Assembly: GCA_019321725.1 (NCBI GenBank)
Contig: CM033108.1
Coordinates: 21,093,799 to 21,157,798, forward strand
Reading direction: 5' to 3'
From: Paulownia fortunei
Taxonomy: Eukaryota > Streptophyta > Magnoliopsida > Lamiales > Paulowniaceae
DNA: 64,000 bases
A program made the position numbers and the translations under genes. This document shows positions 46,033-59,010 of this stretch, one piece after another. Below the pieces are notes generated by a model. The model ran no database searches. It saw nothing but the letters and a program-made list of their open reading frames with translations, and had not been told where the DNA came from. Each line of letters begins with the position of its first letter. Position 1 is the stretch's first letter.

Positions 46033-48340
46033 ATTATTTTGTTGTAATAGTTCATTTAGTAAACCCAAATTGCGTCTCACTAATTTGGTTTTTTAATGTT
46101 TGTATCATATGTTTACACAGGGCTTGTAGGAAATCCTTAGTGTGCATTATGTTTTTGTAGCCAGGAATTGAGGATTCAAAATAAGAATTAGGTATTATTC
46201 TATTCAAATTTGAAAGACTTTTTTTTCTAGCTTCCAAGAATCACAACTTTCGTGTTTGCTTGTCTGGTTGTCTGGCTTTCAACAAAAGGCAAGATTTGTA
46301 ATATCTTAGGCAAGTGTGGGGTTGGGTGTAGGCGCAGCCATTAGAACACAACACGCACACGCACACGCACATATATATTTATTTATATATGGATATATAT
46401 AGAGTAGAGTAAAAGCTAATTCACAGAACATGAAAGATAAAATGGATAATTATATATATTTGGTTCTTTCACATGGAATTAAATTTTATTCCTTTTAATT
46501 AATTCACCTCCAGTCATATTTTTATTTTAAATAAAATGGTATTCCTGTCTAAATTTTATTAAGTTCCAATGGAACTGCTCATATGCAGTGCACATTAGTA
46601 TCACAATTATTATAATTTTGATTTTTTAAATTCCAACTCTTTAAAATTCTAGTCTTTTGCACATTGACAATTAACAAAGATTGAATGTGAGGGAGTGAAT
46701 TTGCTGAAAAAAATCAGAAATTATGGACTATATTCGATGAAATTAAACTAAAATAACTAAAATTGAATTGATGGCAAAATGAAGAACAAAAAGTAATTAT
46801 CCCACGCATAAAAGATGCGCTCTATGTCATTCATTGGCTCTCCCTCACTTTGTGCTACTCTGGTTTAAATAGTATGAGCATGTGTAATTAAGTCGTGAAA
46901 ATAATAATAATAATAATAATAATAGAAGAAGAACAGCAACAACAACAAGAAAATTGGATTGAAATTCATGAAGAAGCTCAAAACAGTGTTGAGAAATATG
47001 ATGCAAGTGTTGTTGTTTACAGAATGAGAATTAATCTATGAAAATTATTTAACTGTTGTTGTTTCTGAAAAATAAATTTGGTGAAAATATATTTGATTTT
47101 ATTCCAAATATTGTTAAGTCTGATATCATATATACGTCACTTCAAGTTAAGTTGGTGTGATGTGCCGTATAAAATCATATTAATAAATGTAGAATTTAAT
47201 AATAGTTATGTACATGATAATATAAAATATTTATTAAATTTGTGCTATAATAATCTATTATAGTTTATTTATATTGAGAGAGAGAGAGAGAGAGAGAGAG
47301 AGGTCAAAGTCAGCTATTTTAACTTTGATTGCTAATTTAATAATTCTTGTTGGTTAGACGGCCATAAATGGTTGTTGAATTAATATAATTGTATAGGTTT
47401 GGTTACTTTGGAAATTAATTGGTCTGTTTGCTTTAGATGTAAATACTAAATATAAGGGAAATATTTTTAGTCTTCCCATATATGAGTAACATAAAAACAA
47501 ATGTTTGCTTTTATTTACGCTAAGAAAAGTCTGAAAACATGTTTGTTTCTTCTGAAATTATGTATTTTCGGATAATATGTTTATAAAATAATTATATTTT
47601 CAAAGTCTACTTTTACTAATTATACTTTCAAACTTCAAATTTGCATCCCATTTTTTTTAAACTATATATCCTATTTTTAAAAAATATTCTATATTATACC
47701 TATGAAAATAAATAAACTAAACATCTTCTCTCAAGATAAAATATCGAATAAATATGTCTACTCAATCACCTAAATTTCAACGCATTCATCCATATACATT
47801 TTTTATTTTTCACCTTCTCCAAAGAAAATTTTCAATAATTTTTTTTTTTTCAAAATAAAAGTGAAAATTAATCCAAACACAGCGATACATGCTCATCAAA
47901 TGTCATAGTGAAAAATCCTGTTTCCGCACTACGTAACTTGAAAAGTCCTCTAGGTATGTATTCCTACTATGAAATTTACTCTTTTTGAGACCACTTAAAA
48001 TCTTAAAACTAGAGAGGCGGAGGAAAAAATATGACTTGGATAGGAAAAATAAAATAAAATAAGCTAGATGGTAACAGTAAAAATAACTCTTTTGAAAATT
48101 ATAAAAGAATTATTCATTGAATTTCACCTTTATTTCAAATATCTTTATCGTAGAACACAAGATAAAAATAAAATAAATTTAAAATTTGGTGTATTTTAAG
48201 TATAAAACAATCATTGGGAAGTAATTATTGATTTTACTAATAAAAAAATTCTTACTCACCCTTGAGTTCGTCCAATTTGATGAAAAGCCAAAAAAAAATT
48301 ATATATTATTAAAGTGGAGATGAAAGGAAACCTCAAAGAT
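46033..48340. other. AT-rich intergenic with microsatellites
   Basis: It includes the VQ gene's probable 3' UTR, a CACACGCACACG run at 46,348-46,370, (ATA)n at about 46,897-46,922 and (GA)n at about 47,275-47,302. No gene was seen. Confidence 0.5.
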
Positions 48341-48343
48341 TTA

Positions 48344-48960
48344 GAGTGTGATTGTTTGTATTTTCTATTAGTTCATTTTCATTTTGATAGAGAATAGTAG
48401 AAAAAATATGTTGGAAAATATAAAGGCGATTTTTGATAATATGATTGGATATGAGATAAAAATATAATGATTATAGTTGATGTGATAAATTCTTTTTTCT
48501 TTAGAATGGTGATTGAATGTGAGAATTTTTATAGGAAAATTTTTAAGAGTGTTAATTATAAGTGGGAATTTTTGGGAGAATTCTTTTTTTATGAAAAATT
48601 ATTCCTAAGATATTTTTAAAAATATTTTTATTTTTAGTTTTTAAATTTAATTTGTATAACTTTGCATACTAGAACGTCGACAAATAGAATTTATTTAATA
48701 ATACCGTCTATTGATATTTGTACGTGAATATATACATTATTATTTATATATTTCGTATTGAATTTTTGAACAATTACATCATTTGCTCATACATATAAAA
48801 AAATATGGTGCATTTTATAAAGTTATTTGTCAATGAATCTTTAAATACATTATGATAGCATCTTTGAATAGTTATTTTAAATAAATTTGTATAAAATAAA
48901 AAATATATTGAAACTCAGCTTTTAAGTAATATTCATATTATGATTTGGATATTGTATTGG
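48344..48960 (+). repeat. Left terminal inverted repeat
   Basis: Inverted partner of about 50,980-51,574, with many substitutions and small indels. Confidence 0.7.
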
Positions 48961-49199
48961 ATATATATATATTCGTATGATAATAGACTTGTAACTTAAA
49001 AATTATTGAATCATCTACGAAAATAATTATTTGTTTTCATATTAATTTTGATAAATATTATTCATAAATATGTTTAATTTATATAAAAAACTAAATAAAA
49101 TCTTTATATATTCTTTTAATTTATTTAAACTTAATTAAAAAAATCTGTTTCACTTTTAAAAATAAAAAACAAATAATATCCCTTTTCAATTTATTTTTT

Positions 49200-49266
49200 T
49201 AATGCCATTTTTCTTTCTTTATTCTTATCTTTTTTATGCCATTTTTCTTTCTTTATTCTTATCTTT
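49200..49266. repeat. 34-bp tandem duplication
   Basis: ATGCCATTTTTCTTTCTTTA plus TTCTTATCTTT occurs twice head to tail, at 49,202 and 49,236, at the start of the low-complexity interior. Confidence 0.85.
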
Positions 49267-49309
49267 CTGCCCCAACACCTCCCATCGCCCCATCACCACC
49301 CCACCGCTC

Positions 49310-49690
49310 CCTCCTCCTTCTTCTTCCTCCACCATCCTCGTCGCCCAGCCTCTTGCCACCCAACCTCCTCCTCCTCCTCCTCCTCCTCCTCCTCCTCCTC
49401 CCCTCCTTTTCTTTTCTTCCTCCACCATCCTCGTCACCCAACCTCTCCGATCCGCCGCAGCCTCTTCTTCTTCCTCCTCCTCCTCCTCCTCCACCATCCC
49501 AGCCACCCCGATCGACCCTCGCCTCTCTTCTTCTGTCACTTCTTCCTCCACCATCCTCGCCGCCCAACCTCGTGTCCGTCTGTCTCCTTCCCCTACCGGC
49601 GACTCTCTTCTCCTCTTCTTTATATTTCGCTTCACCAAAGCACCACCCTCCTCCATTCCCCCCCCCCCCCACCACGCCCACTGGTGCAAA
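49310..49690. repeat. Pyrimidine-rich low-complexity block with a recurring 35-40 bp motif
   Basis: A motif like CTTCCTCCACCATCCTCGTC followed by CCCAACCTC recurs about four times (near 49,322, 49,419, 49,488 and 49,542), separated by (TCC)n (49,366-49,401) and CTT runs. Long frames exist on both strands, but all are Pro/Ser/Leu or Gly/Arg/Glu repeats, and three frames overlap the same bases, so I do not call a gene. It is notably richer in G+C than its surroundings, which could mean a captured fragment. Confidence 0.6.
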
Positions 49691-50979
49691 CCATCGTGAA
49701 AGCCAACCTTCCTAATCAGCTTCAAATATGGGCAAATAAGATCTCATTAAATACCTTAACATGATTTTGGGAAGAGAATGTGATTGTGTTGGAGCTTGAT
49801 TTAGGCTTCTTGCTGGAATCGGTCGTTTGTCCTCCGGTGGAAAGAAGGTGGAGAGAGGGGAAGAGGATGAATCGGTCTTGTCAAAATACTGCAGAAATGA
49901 ATGGAAAAGCTGAACAAAATTTTTGAAAGAGAGATTATTTTCCAAATTCTGGCTGTTCAAAATGGTCACAAAGAGAAAGGGAGAAAAGGTGAACAGTAAA
50001 TTGGATTGTGTTCTAGGAAATTTTTGACAACCAATCATACTTCCACTCAAAAACAATCTTGACAGCAGATTTTTTGCAAAAAAATCCCACAAGCAATCAC
50101 AACCTTAGGAGTGTTTGCTTGTCAAATTTTTTTGTCAAAAACTCCCTCATGACAATTTTTTAAGGAGATGTGCGCTTGTTAGTGAAAAAAATATGAGAAA
50201 ATATATCCCACCGTTTTGCAAGTTTGTCAACTACCACTGTTTGGGTCAAATATTTCGAAAAAAATCGCTATAGTTCTTTTGAATTAAAGATAATTTTTTT
50301 TTTTTTTTAATATCCAGATTGTTGACTTACACTAGTTAGTTTTGAATCTTTTAACCACCTGACCAAGCACCTAGTTAAATTGCGGGATATGTTTCAATTG
50401 AATTACAAGTTCTCCATGACTATACACTTGTGCGCACAAGGAACTACTTTCAAAGTGATTGCTCCATACCAAACGCTGGCCGCAGGGTTCCACTGGCATA
50501 ACAGTGATTACTCCATACCGAAATTCAGCCGCAGATTCTCATCAGAATTCAAACTCCCACTTTACCACTGAAAGCGAGTAACATATTGATTGATCCATAA
50601 ATTAAATTATACACCGAAGACTTAAAAACAATATTTTCACTTTTGTTTGATGAGGATAATAGCAGAGTCAAGGTGATTAGACAACCTCTACATTGAAACA
50701 TGCCCTATTTCCTCACCCTTCTTATTTACTCATTTATTCAATCCCATTATTATGTCTTTCGATTTCATAATCCACTCCAGAAAATGTGTTCCACAAAAAA
50801 TTATAATTTAATTAAAGGAACCAAAAATAAATTATAAAATTCTCCCAAAGACAATGATAGGATCGAAAAACCATATTAAAAGTTCCTTTTTACAAGATTG
50901 GAGTCAAACAATTGAATGCGACTATTCGCACAAGCTCCAAAAATAAGTTAGATTTCTATTTTCCTAAGAATTTTACTTT

Positions 50980-51574
50980 CGAATACAATATTCACTTAAA
51001 TGGTCTCCTTGAAGATATTTTTTTGGTTTCATACTAAATTATTTAAATTACACTATCACATGTATTTAAAGATAGATTGGATATACATACGTACTTGCAA
51101 ATAAATGTATAGAATGCACCATACTTTTTATATGTATTGGAAAATATTGTAATTGTTCAAAGTTTCTATAACAAATATATAAATAATAATGTAGATATTC
51201 ACATACTATTCCAATAGATGGTAGTATTAAATAAATTGTATTTGTGCATATAGTAGTATGCCAAGTTATACTAACTTTCGTACTAAAAAAAATTAAAACC
51301 TTAATTTTAAAAATTTCTCTTGGAATAATTTCACATAAAAGAAGAATTCCTATAAAAAAAATTCCACTTACAATCAACATTCTAAAAAAAAAATCATAAA
51401 AATTCTTACATCCAATCACACTTTCAAAAAAAAAAATATCACATCAACTAAAATCATTATATTTTTATCCCATATCCAAAAATCATCATTTTACCTCTCT
51501 TTCTATTTATTTTTTTACTATTCTATACCAAAAACAAAATGAATAGAAAAAAAAAAGTACAAACAATCACACCC
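50980..51574 (-). repeat. Right terminal inverted repeat
   Basis: Inverted partner of 48,344-48,960. Confidence 0.7.
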
Positions 51575-51577
51575 TAA

Positions 51578-52734
51578 AATGATTCAGCAATCATCTACAG
51601 ATCCTATCATAACTCAATTCACAAACATCAACATTCAAAGCTTATAAATAACATTCTATTGATCCTAGCATTAATTGTTATAAACCACATTGTTTATGAC
51701 ATTGTTATGAACATTGTAAATATGATATAGCATGGCTTGGCTAATGGAATGTAGGGTCATTTTTGTCTTATCAAGCTTCCATCTCGCCTTCTTGTGAATT
51801 TCATTTGTATTATGGAATTGTGTGATTTGGATTAGTACTAACCATGGTTATGTCAAATGGCTAGTAATAGTTCTGACACTCATACTATATATGGATTGGA
51901 TCATATAATCTTTCATTAGGAGTAGTGTACTCGCTTTCTAGGGATTTAAGAATGGGAATTCTATTTTACTTTCGCTCTAAATTTTTTTAAATCTCCTAAT
52001 AAAAATTAATAAATCATACTCTGAAAAATGATAGAATTCTTCATTCATTATTATCATTTCATAAAAAAAATCTATTAAAAACTCTATTATAATTGACGAT
52101 AAGTGAGAGAGAGAGAGAGAGGAGTTGTCCAAAAAGTGAGGAAGAATAAAACAATAATGAGAGTTTGTAGAGGCAAAAATTGAAAGATGTTATAATTAAT
52201 TTGACAACACGAGATTCTTTTAATAATATTAATATTTTTCCTTTGAAATAAACTTAAATAGATTTTAAGAGCACTCAAAAAAAATAGTCACATGATAAAT
52301 GATAAATGATAAATGAAGATGCTAAACATTGGAGATTTTATGACAAAAACACCCTTTTGCTTCTTATAAGCTTACAAATTCTTGGGTCCTATGTTCATAT
52401 CCAATAAACTCTTCTTAAATTTCATGTTATTCCAACAATGCTCCTCGGCTTAATTTGAAACAAGTCTGTAAAAATCTATTATCTTTATGCTATTCATGAC
52501 ATTGTTTGGGCAGAAAATGATGAGAAGATCCAAGTCCCATGGGAAAAAACATAACATCAATTCTATTACTTGAAAATATGTTAAACTTATAAGTAGGATG
52601 GATTCTTCTGTGATTTTCTTTTTTATATTTTCGTTCTTATTCAAGTATAAGTTTTGGAAATTTTCGGTTAATAAGCAAATTTTTATAGAGTTGTATATAT
52701 TAATATTTACTGATTTTTATACATTTCATATATA

Positions 52735-52777
<43 letters not shown>

Positions 52778-54640
52778 CTAGTCTAAACATAATTTAAGTC
52801 AAGCCTGCCTCACTGCCTCTACTCACGCTCGGATTCAATTTACATTCAAGCTAGCTTTGGCCTCAAGCTCAGCTTGAACTTTGAAAATAATTTCGTATTA
52901 CTATTTTTTGTAAAAAATATTGAGACAATTTTTTTGGTCTGCTTTCGGTAAGTTATCAAATTACATGAGTAATTCATATACTATATGTTATTTTTTGGGG
53001 GAAAAAAAGAATACAAACAAAAAAATTGAAAGGAAAAAATTAAAATTAACTAAAATTGATGGTGGCATTGGTTTAAGAAATAATGTATATTTCTAAAATG
53101 AATTCTGATCTTTTCTATAAATACTTTCAAATTTAAATTAATTGAGATTGTTATAGGTAAATTATTCTATTTTCAATTCAAAATACATAAAAAATGGTAT
53201 AAATTATAAAATAAGAGACAGGATATTTGAAAGAAAAAAAAAAAACAATAGAGTCCTGTTAAAGTTTAACAAATTTGTGCCAATTATTATCTTATATAAA
53301 CTGTTTAAACTAATATTTAACTATTTTTATATTCTTATTAACTAAATTTTTGTTGGAATATATAATTGTATATTTTACGAAATGAAAAAAATTGGAATAC
53401 CAACAAACACATGGAAACCAAAGAAAATATTATTTTCTAAGAGAATCTTGTATGAAAAAAAATTCCTAATTTTTTCCCATCCCCCTATTTTTTGTGCAAC
53501 CAAACATGGCCTTGTGGTTTTCTTCTACCTATAGTAAAACCTCATTAAATGAATGTTCGATAAATTAATAATATCGCTTATATAATAAAATCTTCCCAGT
53601 CCCGACTCAAGCCAATATACAAAATTAATAATTTTTCTAAATGCATAAGATAATAATTTTTCTTCAAATCCTTTAGGGCCCAACCAAAATATAAATTAAT
53701 AATTGGCCAAAAAAAAACATATATGATCATACAATTAAAGAGATTTTTTTGTTTGACAACTTCTATTTTTTAATTCAACTCTTTTATAAAATATGTTTCA
53801 ACAAGGATTTAAATATGTCCATATATTTTACTCCTAAAAATCAACTGATTTTTTAAAAGTTGTAAATGGAAAAAGTTGTATCCCATTTTTTTTTTAGCTT
53901 TCCATAGCATCAAGAATCGTATCATTCCAATATTTGTAGTAAAAGTTATGACCAAAATATTAAAATTTGCCTAGAAAAGACAGAAAACAACATATATTAG
54001 GAAGCTATTTATTTATTTTCTTTTCTTTGTAAATTTTTTACTTCTCTTTTTTTTTTTTTTTTTTTTGGTGAATCTTTTCAATTAGTAACTTAAATACATC
54101 AAAAATAAAGAAATTATCAAAAATACCATTTACAAAATAATTATGCAAATTACCACATTAAACCTCTTAAATTTCACAAGTGCCATCGAAATATTAATTT
54201 TTGACTACATACCATTATCTTTCTTATTTATAACACATGCATGAATCTTGGTAAAAAAAAAAAAAAGATACATGTACAAAAATAATTAAAACAAAAAACT
54301 TTCGTAAACTAATAATTTATTCATTAATCTTTATCGATAAATATAACCTCTTTAAAATAATATTTTTTCTTAATCCCAATTGAGGATAATTTTGGGATAG
54401 AAAATATGCAAAACTTGACGAGGGTACTGTGAGGACAATATTGGAGTTTTACTAACACATAAATAACAGAGTTAATGGTACGGTGAGTGTTGAGTTGGTT
54501 TTATAGTAATTATTCAAATACTTTCAACTTAATATTTTCCATGTTTTCAATCATTTTTGGTTGTTTTTATGTATTTTGTTTTTTATTTTAAAGATAATAG
54601 GAAAAGGAGAAAGAAATTGAAAGAAATAAACAAAATATGA
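51578..54640. other. AT-rich intergenic
   Basis: It has a GA run at 52,107-52,122, an (AT)n run at 52,727-52,774 and several A or T homopolymers. No gene was recognised. Confidence 0.4.
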
Positions 54641-54674
54641 ATTCATGAAAAAATGAAGTCGATGGGAAGAAAAA

Positions 54675-54915
54675 GTATAGCACTTGGGATGGATTCCTAG
54701 TTTTTAGCAACCAAACGCCATTTCAAAAAAGCAAAAACTGCAACGATGGGGATAGATCCCTAGTTTTTAGTGACCCATCCCCAGTGAACTTTTCAGCAGA
54801 TAACGAAGGTGGCGCCCCATCTCTAGAATTTGGCGACCCATCCCCACTTCAATATTTTTTTTTTGCAATTGGCACACCAGTGCTAAGATTTTGGGGATGG
54901 GTTACCAGTTGATGA
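54675..54915. repeat. Cluster of CTAGTTTTTAGYGACCCATCCCC-like repeats
   Basis: Three to four imperfect copies of a 30-60 bp unit (CCTAGTTTTTAGCAACC, CCCTAGTTTTTAGTGACCCA, TCTAGAATTTGGCGACCCAT, and a final AAGATTTTGGGGATGGGTT) occur within 240 bp. Confidence 0.55.
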
Positions 54916-55669
54916 GTTTAAATAAATTAGGTCTTTTTTTATTTTAGAAGTTGCGATATAAATAGAAGAACCCCAAAAATACATTAAAAACTTTTGGGGC
55001 ATTAAGAGAATAATAGATTCAAGAGGAGAACAGGGGGCAAAGGTTTTGGAATCAAAAGAAGACCATAATCTTTAAAGATTTTCAGGGTTTCTTCTTCCTT
55101 TTTTTATTTTCTTTTTCCTTTACCACGTGACTAATAATTAGATGATTTGTTAACTATAAGAATCATGGAGGTGAATTATGTATTTAGTTTATTGTGCAGA
55201 ATACCATAAACTACATGTAAAAGAGAAATATACTTACATGATTTATGTAGTCATGTTTGAGATCCATCAAACCTAATGAATTGTTGAATATAGTGGGTTA
55301 GCAATTTATAATATTTTCGTTTGACATTGGAAGATATTAGTGAATAATTTTGAGATTCTCGACTATCACTTCGAAACTAAATTAAGATTGTGAGATAGAT
55401 TATTCAAATTCGAACTAATTATGGTAAAATCATAAACCCTAAACTTTTAAGTTATTAAATTTTATTATTAATTACTTTTAATTATTAGTTTAGTTTGCAG
55501 TCATCAACACTTAGTTGTGTTTATTCAAACAAAATTAAAGTTGACATAATTTTGGTATCTACTAAATCTCAATTCTCATGAAAACGATATCACTCATCAC
55601 TTTATTACTTATTAATGACAACTTGCACTTGCGTTCCTACATTTCACAACTATCATATCCAGTAGGAAA

Positions 55670-57050
55670 ATTGATGATTTTTTAAGTTAAGGGGATAAGT
55701 GTTACATATGGTTTAGTATAAGGGGTAAATTGGACTTTTATCCTCTTTTTATTACATACTATAAAATGTTCCTACTAAGTATTATGAGATTTGGATACTC
55801 TCAAATCCAATTGATAATTTTTGAAGTAAGGGGATAAGTGTTGCCTAGGAGTATTGGGTTGGGTAGTCGGGTTGGGTACCCAATTTGTCGAGTAGCATTT
55901 TTTGCTATATGACACTAACCCAATATAATTAGGTACCCAACATATCGGGAATCCAATTTTTTTGGGTACTCGATATATCGATTTTTAATTTTTTCGTCTT
56001 TAAAAAAACATCTGCAGCCACCCGAGAGTTTCTCCCTATTCCCCCTCTTCTTCTTCTTTTTCTCTTTACTCTTTCTTTTCCCTTTTTCTCATCCTTCTTA
56101 TTTTTTTCTATTTTATCTCTTTCTTCTAACTCCTTTCTCCCCACCCCTCTTCTTCTTCTTTCTTTTCCTTCTATTTTATCTCTTTCTTATTCCCCACTTC
56201 TTCTCCCCTTCCTGAATCTCCTCCCCCTTTTCTTCTTTCGTATTTCTCCTCCTACTCTTCTTCTTCTCCTTTCTTTTTTTTGGGGAGGTTCACACTTCAC
56301 CTCCTCCCGCCCTCATCCTCTTCAATTTTTTTCTTTTTTTCTTCCAGTTTTCTCCTCCCCTTCTTTTTCTTCTTCTTTTCTTCTTAAACTCTTTTTATTT
56401 ATTTATTTATTTCTTTTTGGATTCCTTTTCCACATCTTCTTCTTCCATACAATTTCACACTCCACGCACTCCTGCCCTCACCCTCTTTTTTCTTTTTCTT
56501 TTTCTTTTTTCTTCTAGGTTTCCTTCTCCCCTTCTTCTTCTTCTTCTTTTTCTTTTTTTTTCCATAAACTCTTCTTATTTATTTCTTTCTGGATTCCTCC
56601 TCCACATCTTCTTCTTCTATTTTTTCATCTTTTTTCTTATATTCTCCTATTCAACTGTGAAGGAATTTGAGGGCTTGGGACCTAAGAGTTGAAGGGTGGT
56701 GCTAATGGTTTGTATATGAATTTGGGGCTAAGTATTTTAAAATTTAATTTTTTTATTTTTTTTAAAATTTATTTTGGGTATCCGATTGGATAATTTAGGT
56801 AGGAAAATTCTACCTGATAAATGACTCAAAAATTCTGCAATAGGATTCGAATTATCCAAAACTTGAATTTTTTTAGAAAACCCTACTCGATTGAATCGAG
56901 TCGAGATCTGAAAATTCGAAACCAAATGTCCACCCCTACTGTTACATATGGTATAGTATATGGGATAAATTACACTTTTACCCTTTTTTTAATACACACT
57001 GTAAAATATTCCTACTAAGTATTATGAGATTTTGATACTTTCAAATCCAA
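55670..57050. repeat. Tandem duplication (about 130 bp unit), second copy interrupted
   Basis: Unit 1 (about 55,670-55,809) and unit 2 (55,810-55,845 plus 56,941-57,049) share AAGGGGATAAGTGTTACATA, a TTTTAxCC block, TTCCTACTAAGTATTATGAG and TCAAATCC. Unit 2 is split by the hAT-like insertion, so unit 1 serves as the empty site. Confidence 0.8.
55846..56938. mobile_element. hAT-like non-autonomous element (1,093 bp)
   Basis: It starts TAGGAGTATTGGG and ends with the complement of TAGGGGTGGACATTTGG. Flanks are GTGTTGCC (55838-55845) and CTGTTACA (56939-56946), both close to the undisturbed GTGTTACA seen in unit 1, so an 8-bp target duplication as for hAT. Subterminal GGGTACCC and TCGATT motifs recur near both ends. 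The middle (56,030-56,640) is a T/C-rich tract. No transposase is present. Confidence 0.65.
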
Positions 57051-57054
57051 AAGG

Positions 57055-58540
57055 AGGGGGAAAGAAGGTAGAGAATAGATTTGAAACTCAACTTCACATA
57101 CAATATGTGAAATAAGATACCACCATACTATAAGGTATAATATTATTATTTAACTTATAATTACAAAATAAAAAGTTCGAATATAAATAGTTATTATGTG
57201 GACACTCTTGTTATTATTGTATGATTATTAAGAGTGTTAAGAAGTTTTGACATAATATTTCAGATTCTTTGTTGCAGTTGATACTGTATTTTGTATTATA
57301 ATAATATTAAAATATATCAAATATATAAAATAATATTATTAATATATATTTAATATATATTAATAAAATATAATACGATATATAATATCAATTATAATAA
57401 AAAATAGCATAGGTTCATGATTTTATTTGGATTACACCTATTTACGTGTGCCGGATTTACGTTTGCTTCTCACACTTGATTTGTTAATACATTGCGTATC
57501 AAATAGCATTATTGGATTGGCGAGTACCTGCTGTATATGACAAGTGGACTTATTTATTTTGCACTTTGTAGTGTAATTTTAACTAGGTAATTAACTCTCC
57601 TTAAACTAATTTTAGATATTTTAATATTTTGTTGGATATGTGTAAAATGTTACTCTTTTGTTCTAATGTCACTTTTATTTTTATTTTGAAATGTCTTAAA
57701 ATAAGATTTTATTTATCAAAAGTACTCTTATTTTAAAATAAAGATTTGATAATACTAAGTCTCAATCGTTACTTTTAAAAATAATAATCTAAAATACATC
57801 AAATTTTACTTTTTCAACTCTTATTTAAAATTTTGTATCCTGTCAAATTAAGGTTAAGAAATAATCCCTTACAATTATTTAGGCTCGTTATTTCTTATTA
57901 AATGTAATAACTTGTAGTAGATAGGACATCTTGGCATAATATTACTGAGTTAGAGCTTTGATTTCTATATGTACTTAAAGAAATTGAACTTTGTGAATTA
58001 TGTCAAAATAAAATTAGGAGGATTTATTTTCCAATTCATTCTACAAAAACTAAGAATCATGTGAGATGAGCTATTATCGATAAAATAAGTTTCATTTGGG
58101 AATTTTAGAATGATAAGTACACATGTTCAAATAAATATGAGCATATGTAAATATATAAAATACATACATATATATACACACACACTATCACAAGGGCATT
58201 TTGTTAACTTAGCCAAATATGAATTCTATTTATTCGTTGTATTAAATGCACGAAGCATTTAAAAAAAATTGCTTTATATCCTTAATTAAATTCTTTGTAT
58301 AGTCTAAATATTATAATTGACTCAGTTTTTCTAGCAATCAAATTCCTAAATTTTCCATATCAAAACTATAAACAAATGAGATCTAGTTAGCACTTCATGA
58401 AATACACATGTTTGCAAAAATGCCCAACCCAAGATTATCTTACAAAAATTCAAATTCAAATATTAGAAATTCAAGAAAGTATTGCCAATTAAAAATAAAG
58501 TCAAACAAGTAATTAAAATTTTCACGTCTCAACATTAAGT
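57055..58540. other. AT-rich intergenic
   Basis: Long runs of TATTA / ATATAAT lie near 57,290-57,400, and a TATATACACACAC microsatellite near 58,160-58,190. No gene was recognised. Confidence 0.4.
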
Positions 58541-58547
58541 GGGTCTC

Positions 58548-59010
58548 ACAAGCAAGACTCTGAGTAACTGATTCTGTTATTAACTACTCCACATTCATCC
58601 TAATTTTGTAAAAGTAATTAATTAAAGTTATTAAAGAAATTTATTATACTTACTTACAAATTATTCTATTTTTTTTCTTTCATTAATAATATTGATATCA
58701 CGATCACTCTTTATTGGACATGTGAGGTCCACATTGCGTTCCTTCCATAATCTACGATCACCCCAATACATATTTGGTTGGACCTCCTACGCTGATCTTG
58801 GATTGGCTCTAATGCCATTTTGTCGAGCCTCGAGCTCATGGGATGGGAGCCCTCAAGCGACACTCCAGTGCAATTAACTCCATTAATAATTATTTTGCAT
58901 TTATTTTTACTTTGTAAAAGTAATTAATCCAAATTATTAGAATAATCTATTGTACTTATTAATAAACCATTCTAATTTTTCTTACATAACAAATATGAGA
59001 AATCACAATA
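58548..59010 (-). mobile_element. TRIM-like short LTR element
   Basis: Direct repeats around TTTGTAAAAGTAATTAAT (58,604-58,680 and 58,912-58,985) flank a short interior. Between them, on the - strand, TGGCATTAGAGCCA (about 58,801-58,814) is a tRNA-Met-type PBS with two changes, immediately followed on the + strand by TGTCGAGCC as LTR start. Total length and layout fit a terminal-repeat retrotransposon in miniature. LTR ends and target duplication are not certain. Confidence 0.4.

Larger units (their letters stand above)
48344..51574. mobile_element. 3.2-kb element with very long terminal inverted repeats
   Basis: The left end GAGTGTGATTGTTTGTA at 48344 is matched, inverted, by the right end at 51574 (its complement starts GGGTGTGATTGTTTGTA). 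Similarity continues inwards for roughly 600 bp: paired blocks include AAAAATATAATGATT with TAGTTGATGTGATA, TAAGTGG(G)AATTTTT, ATTATTTATATATTT, CAATTACA, TATGGTGCATT and CTTTAAATACAT. The interior (about 48,960-50,980) lacks a recognisable transposase and includes pyrimidine-rich low-complexity sequence. The TTA before the left end and TAA after the right end extend the symmetry. No clean direct target duplication was found. MULE or PIF/Harbinger-derived foldback are both possible. Confidence 0.7.

Noticed and set aside
49202..49725. Three overlapping frames of 140-165 residues on both strands
   Set aside because: Pro/Ser/Leu or Gly/Arg/Glu repeats from (TCC)n and CTT runs. No recognisable domain, and the frames conflict with each other.
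56417..56692. 91-residue + strand frame
   Set aside because: Low-complexity Phe/Leu/Ser translation of the T/C tract in the hAT-like element.
58692..58877. 61-residue + strand frame
   Set aside because: It covers the PBS and LTR start of the TRIM-like element and has no protein resemblance.
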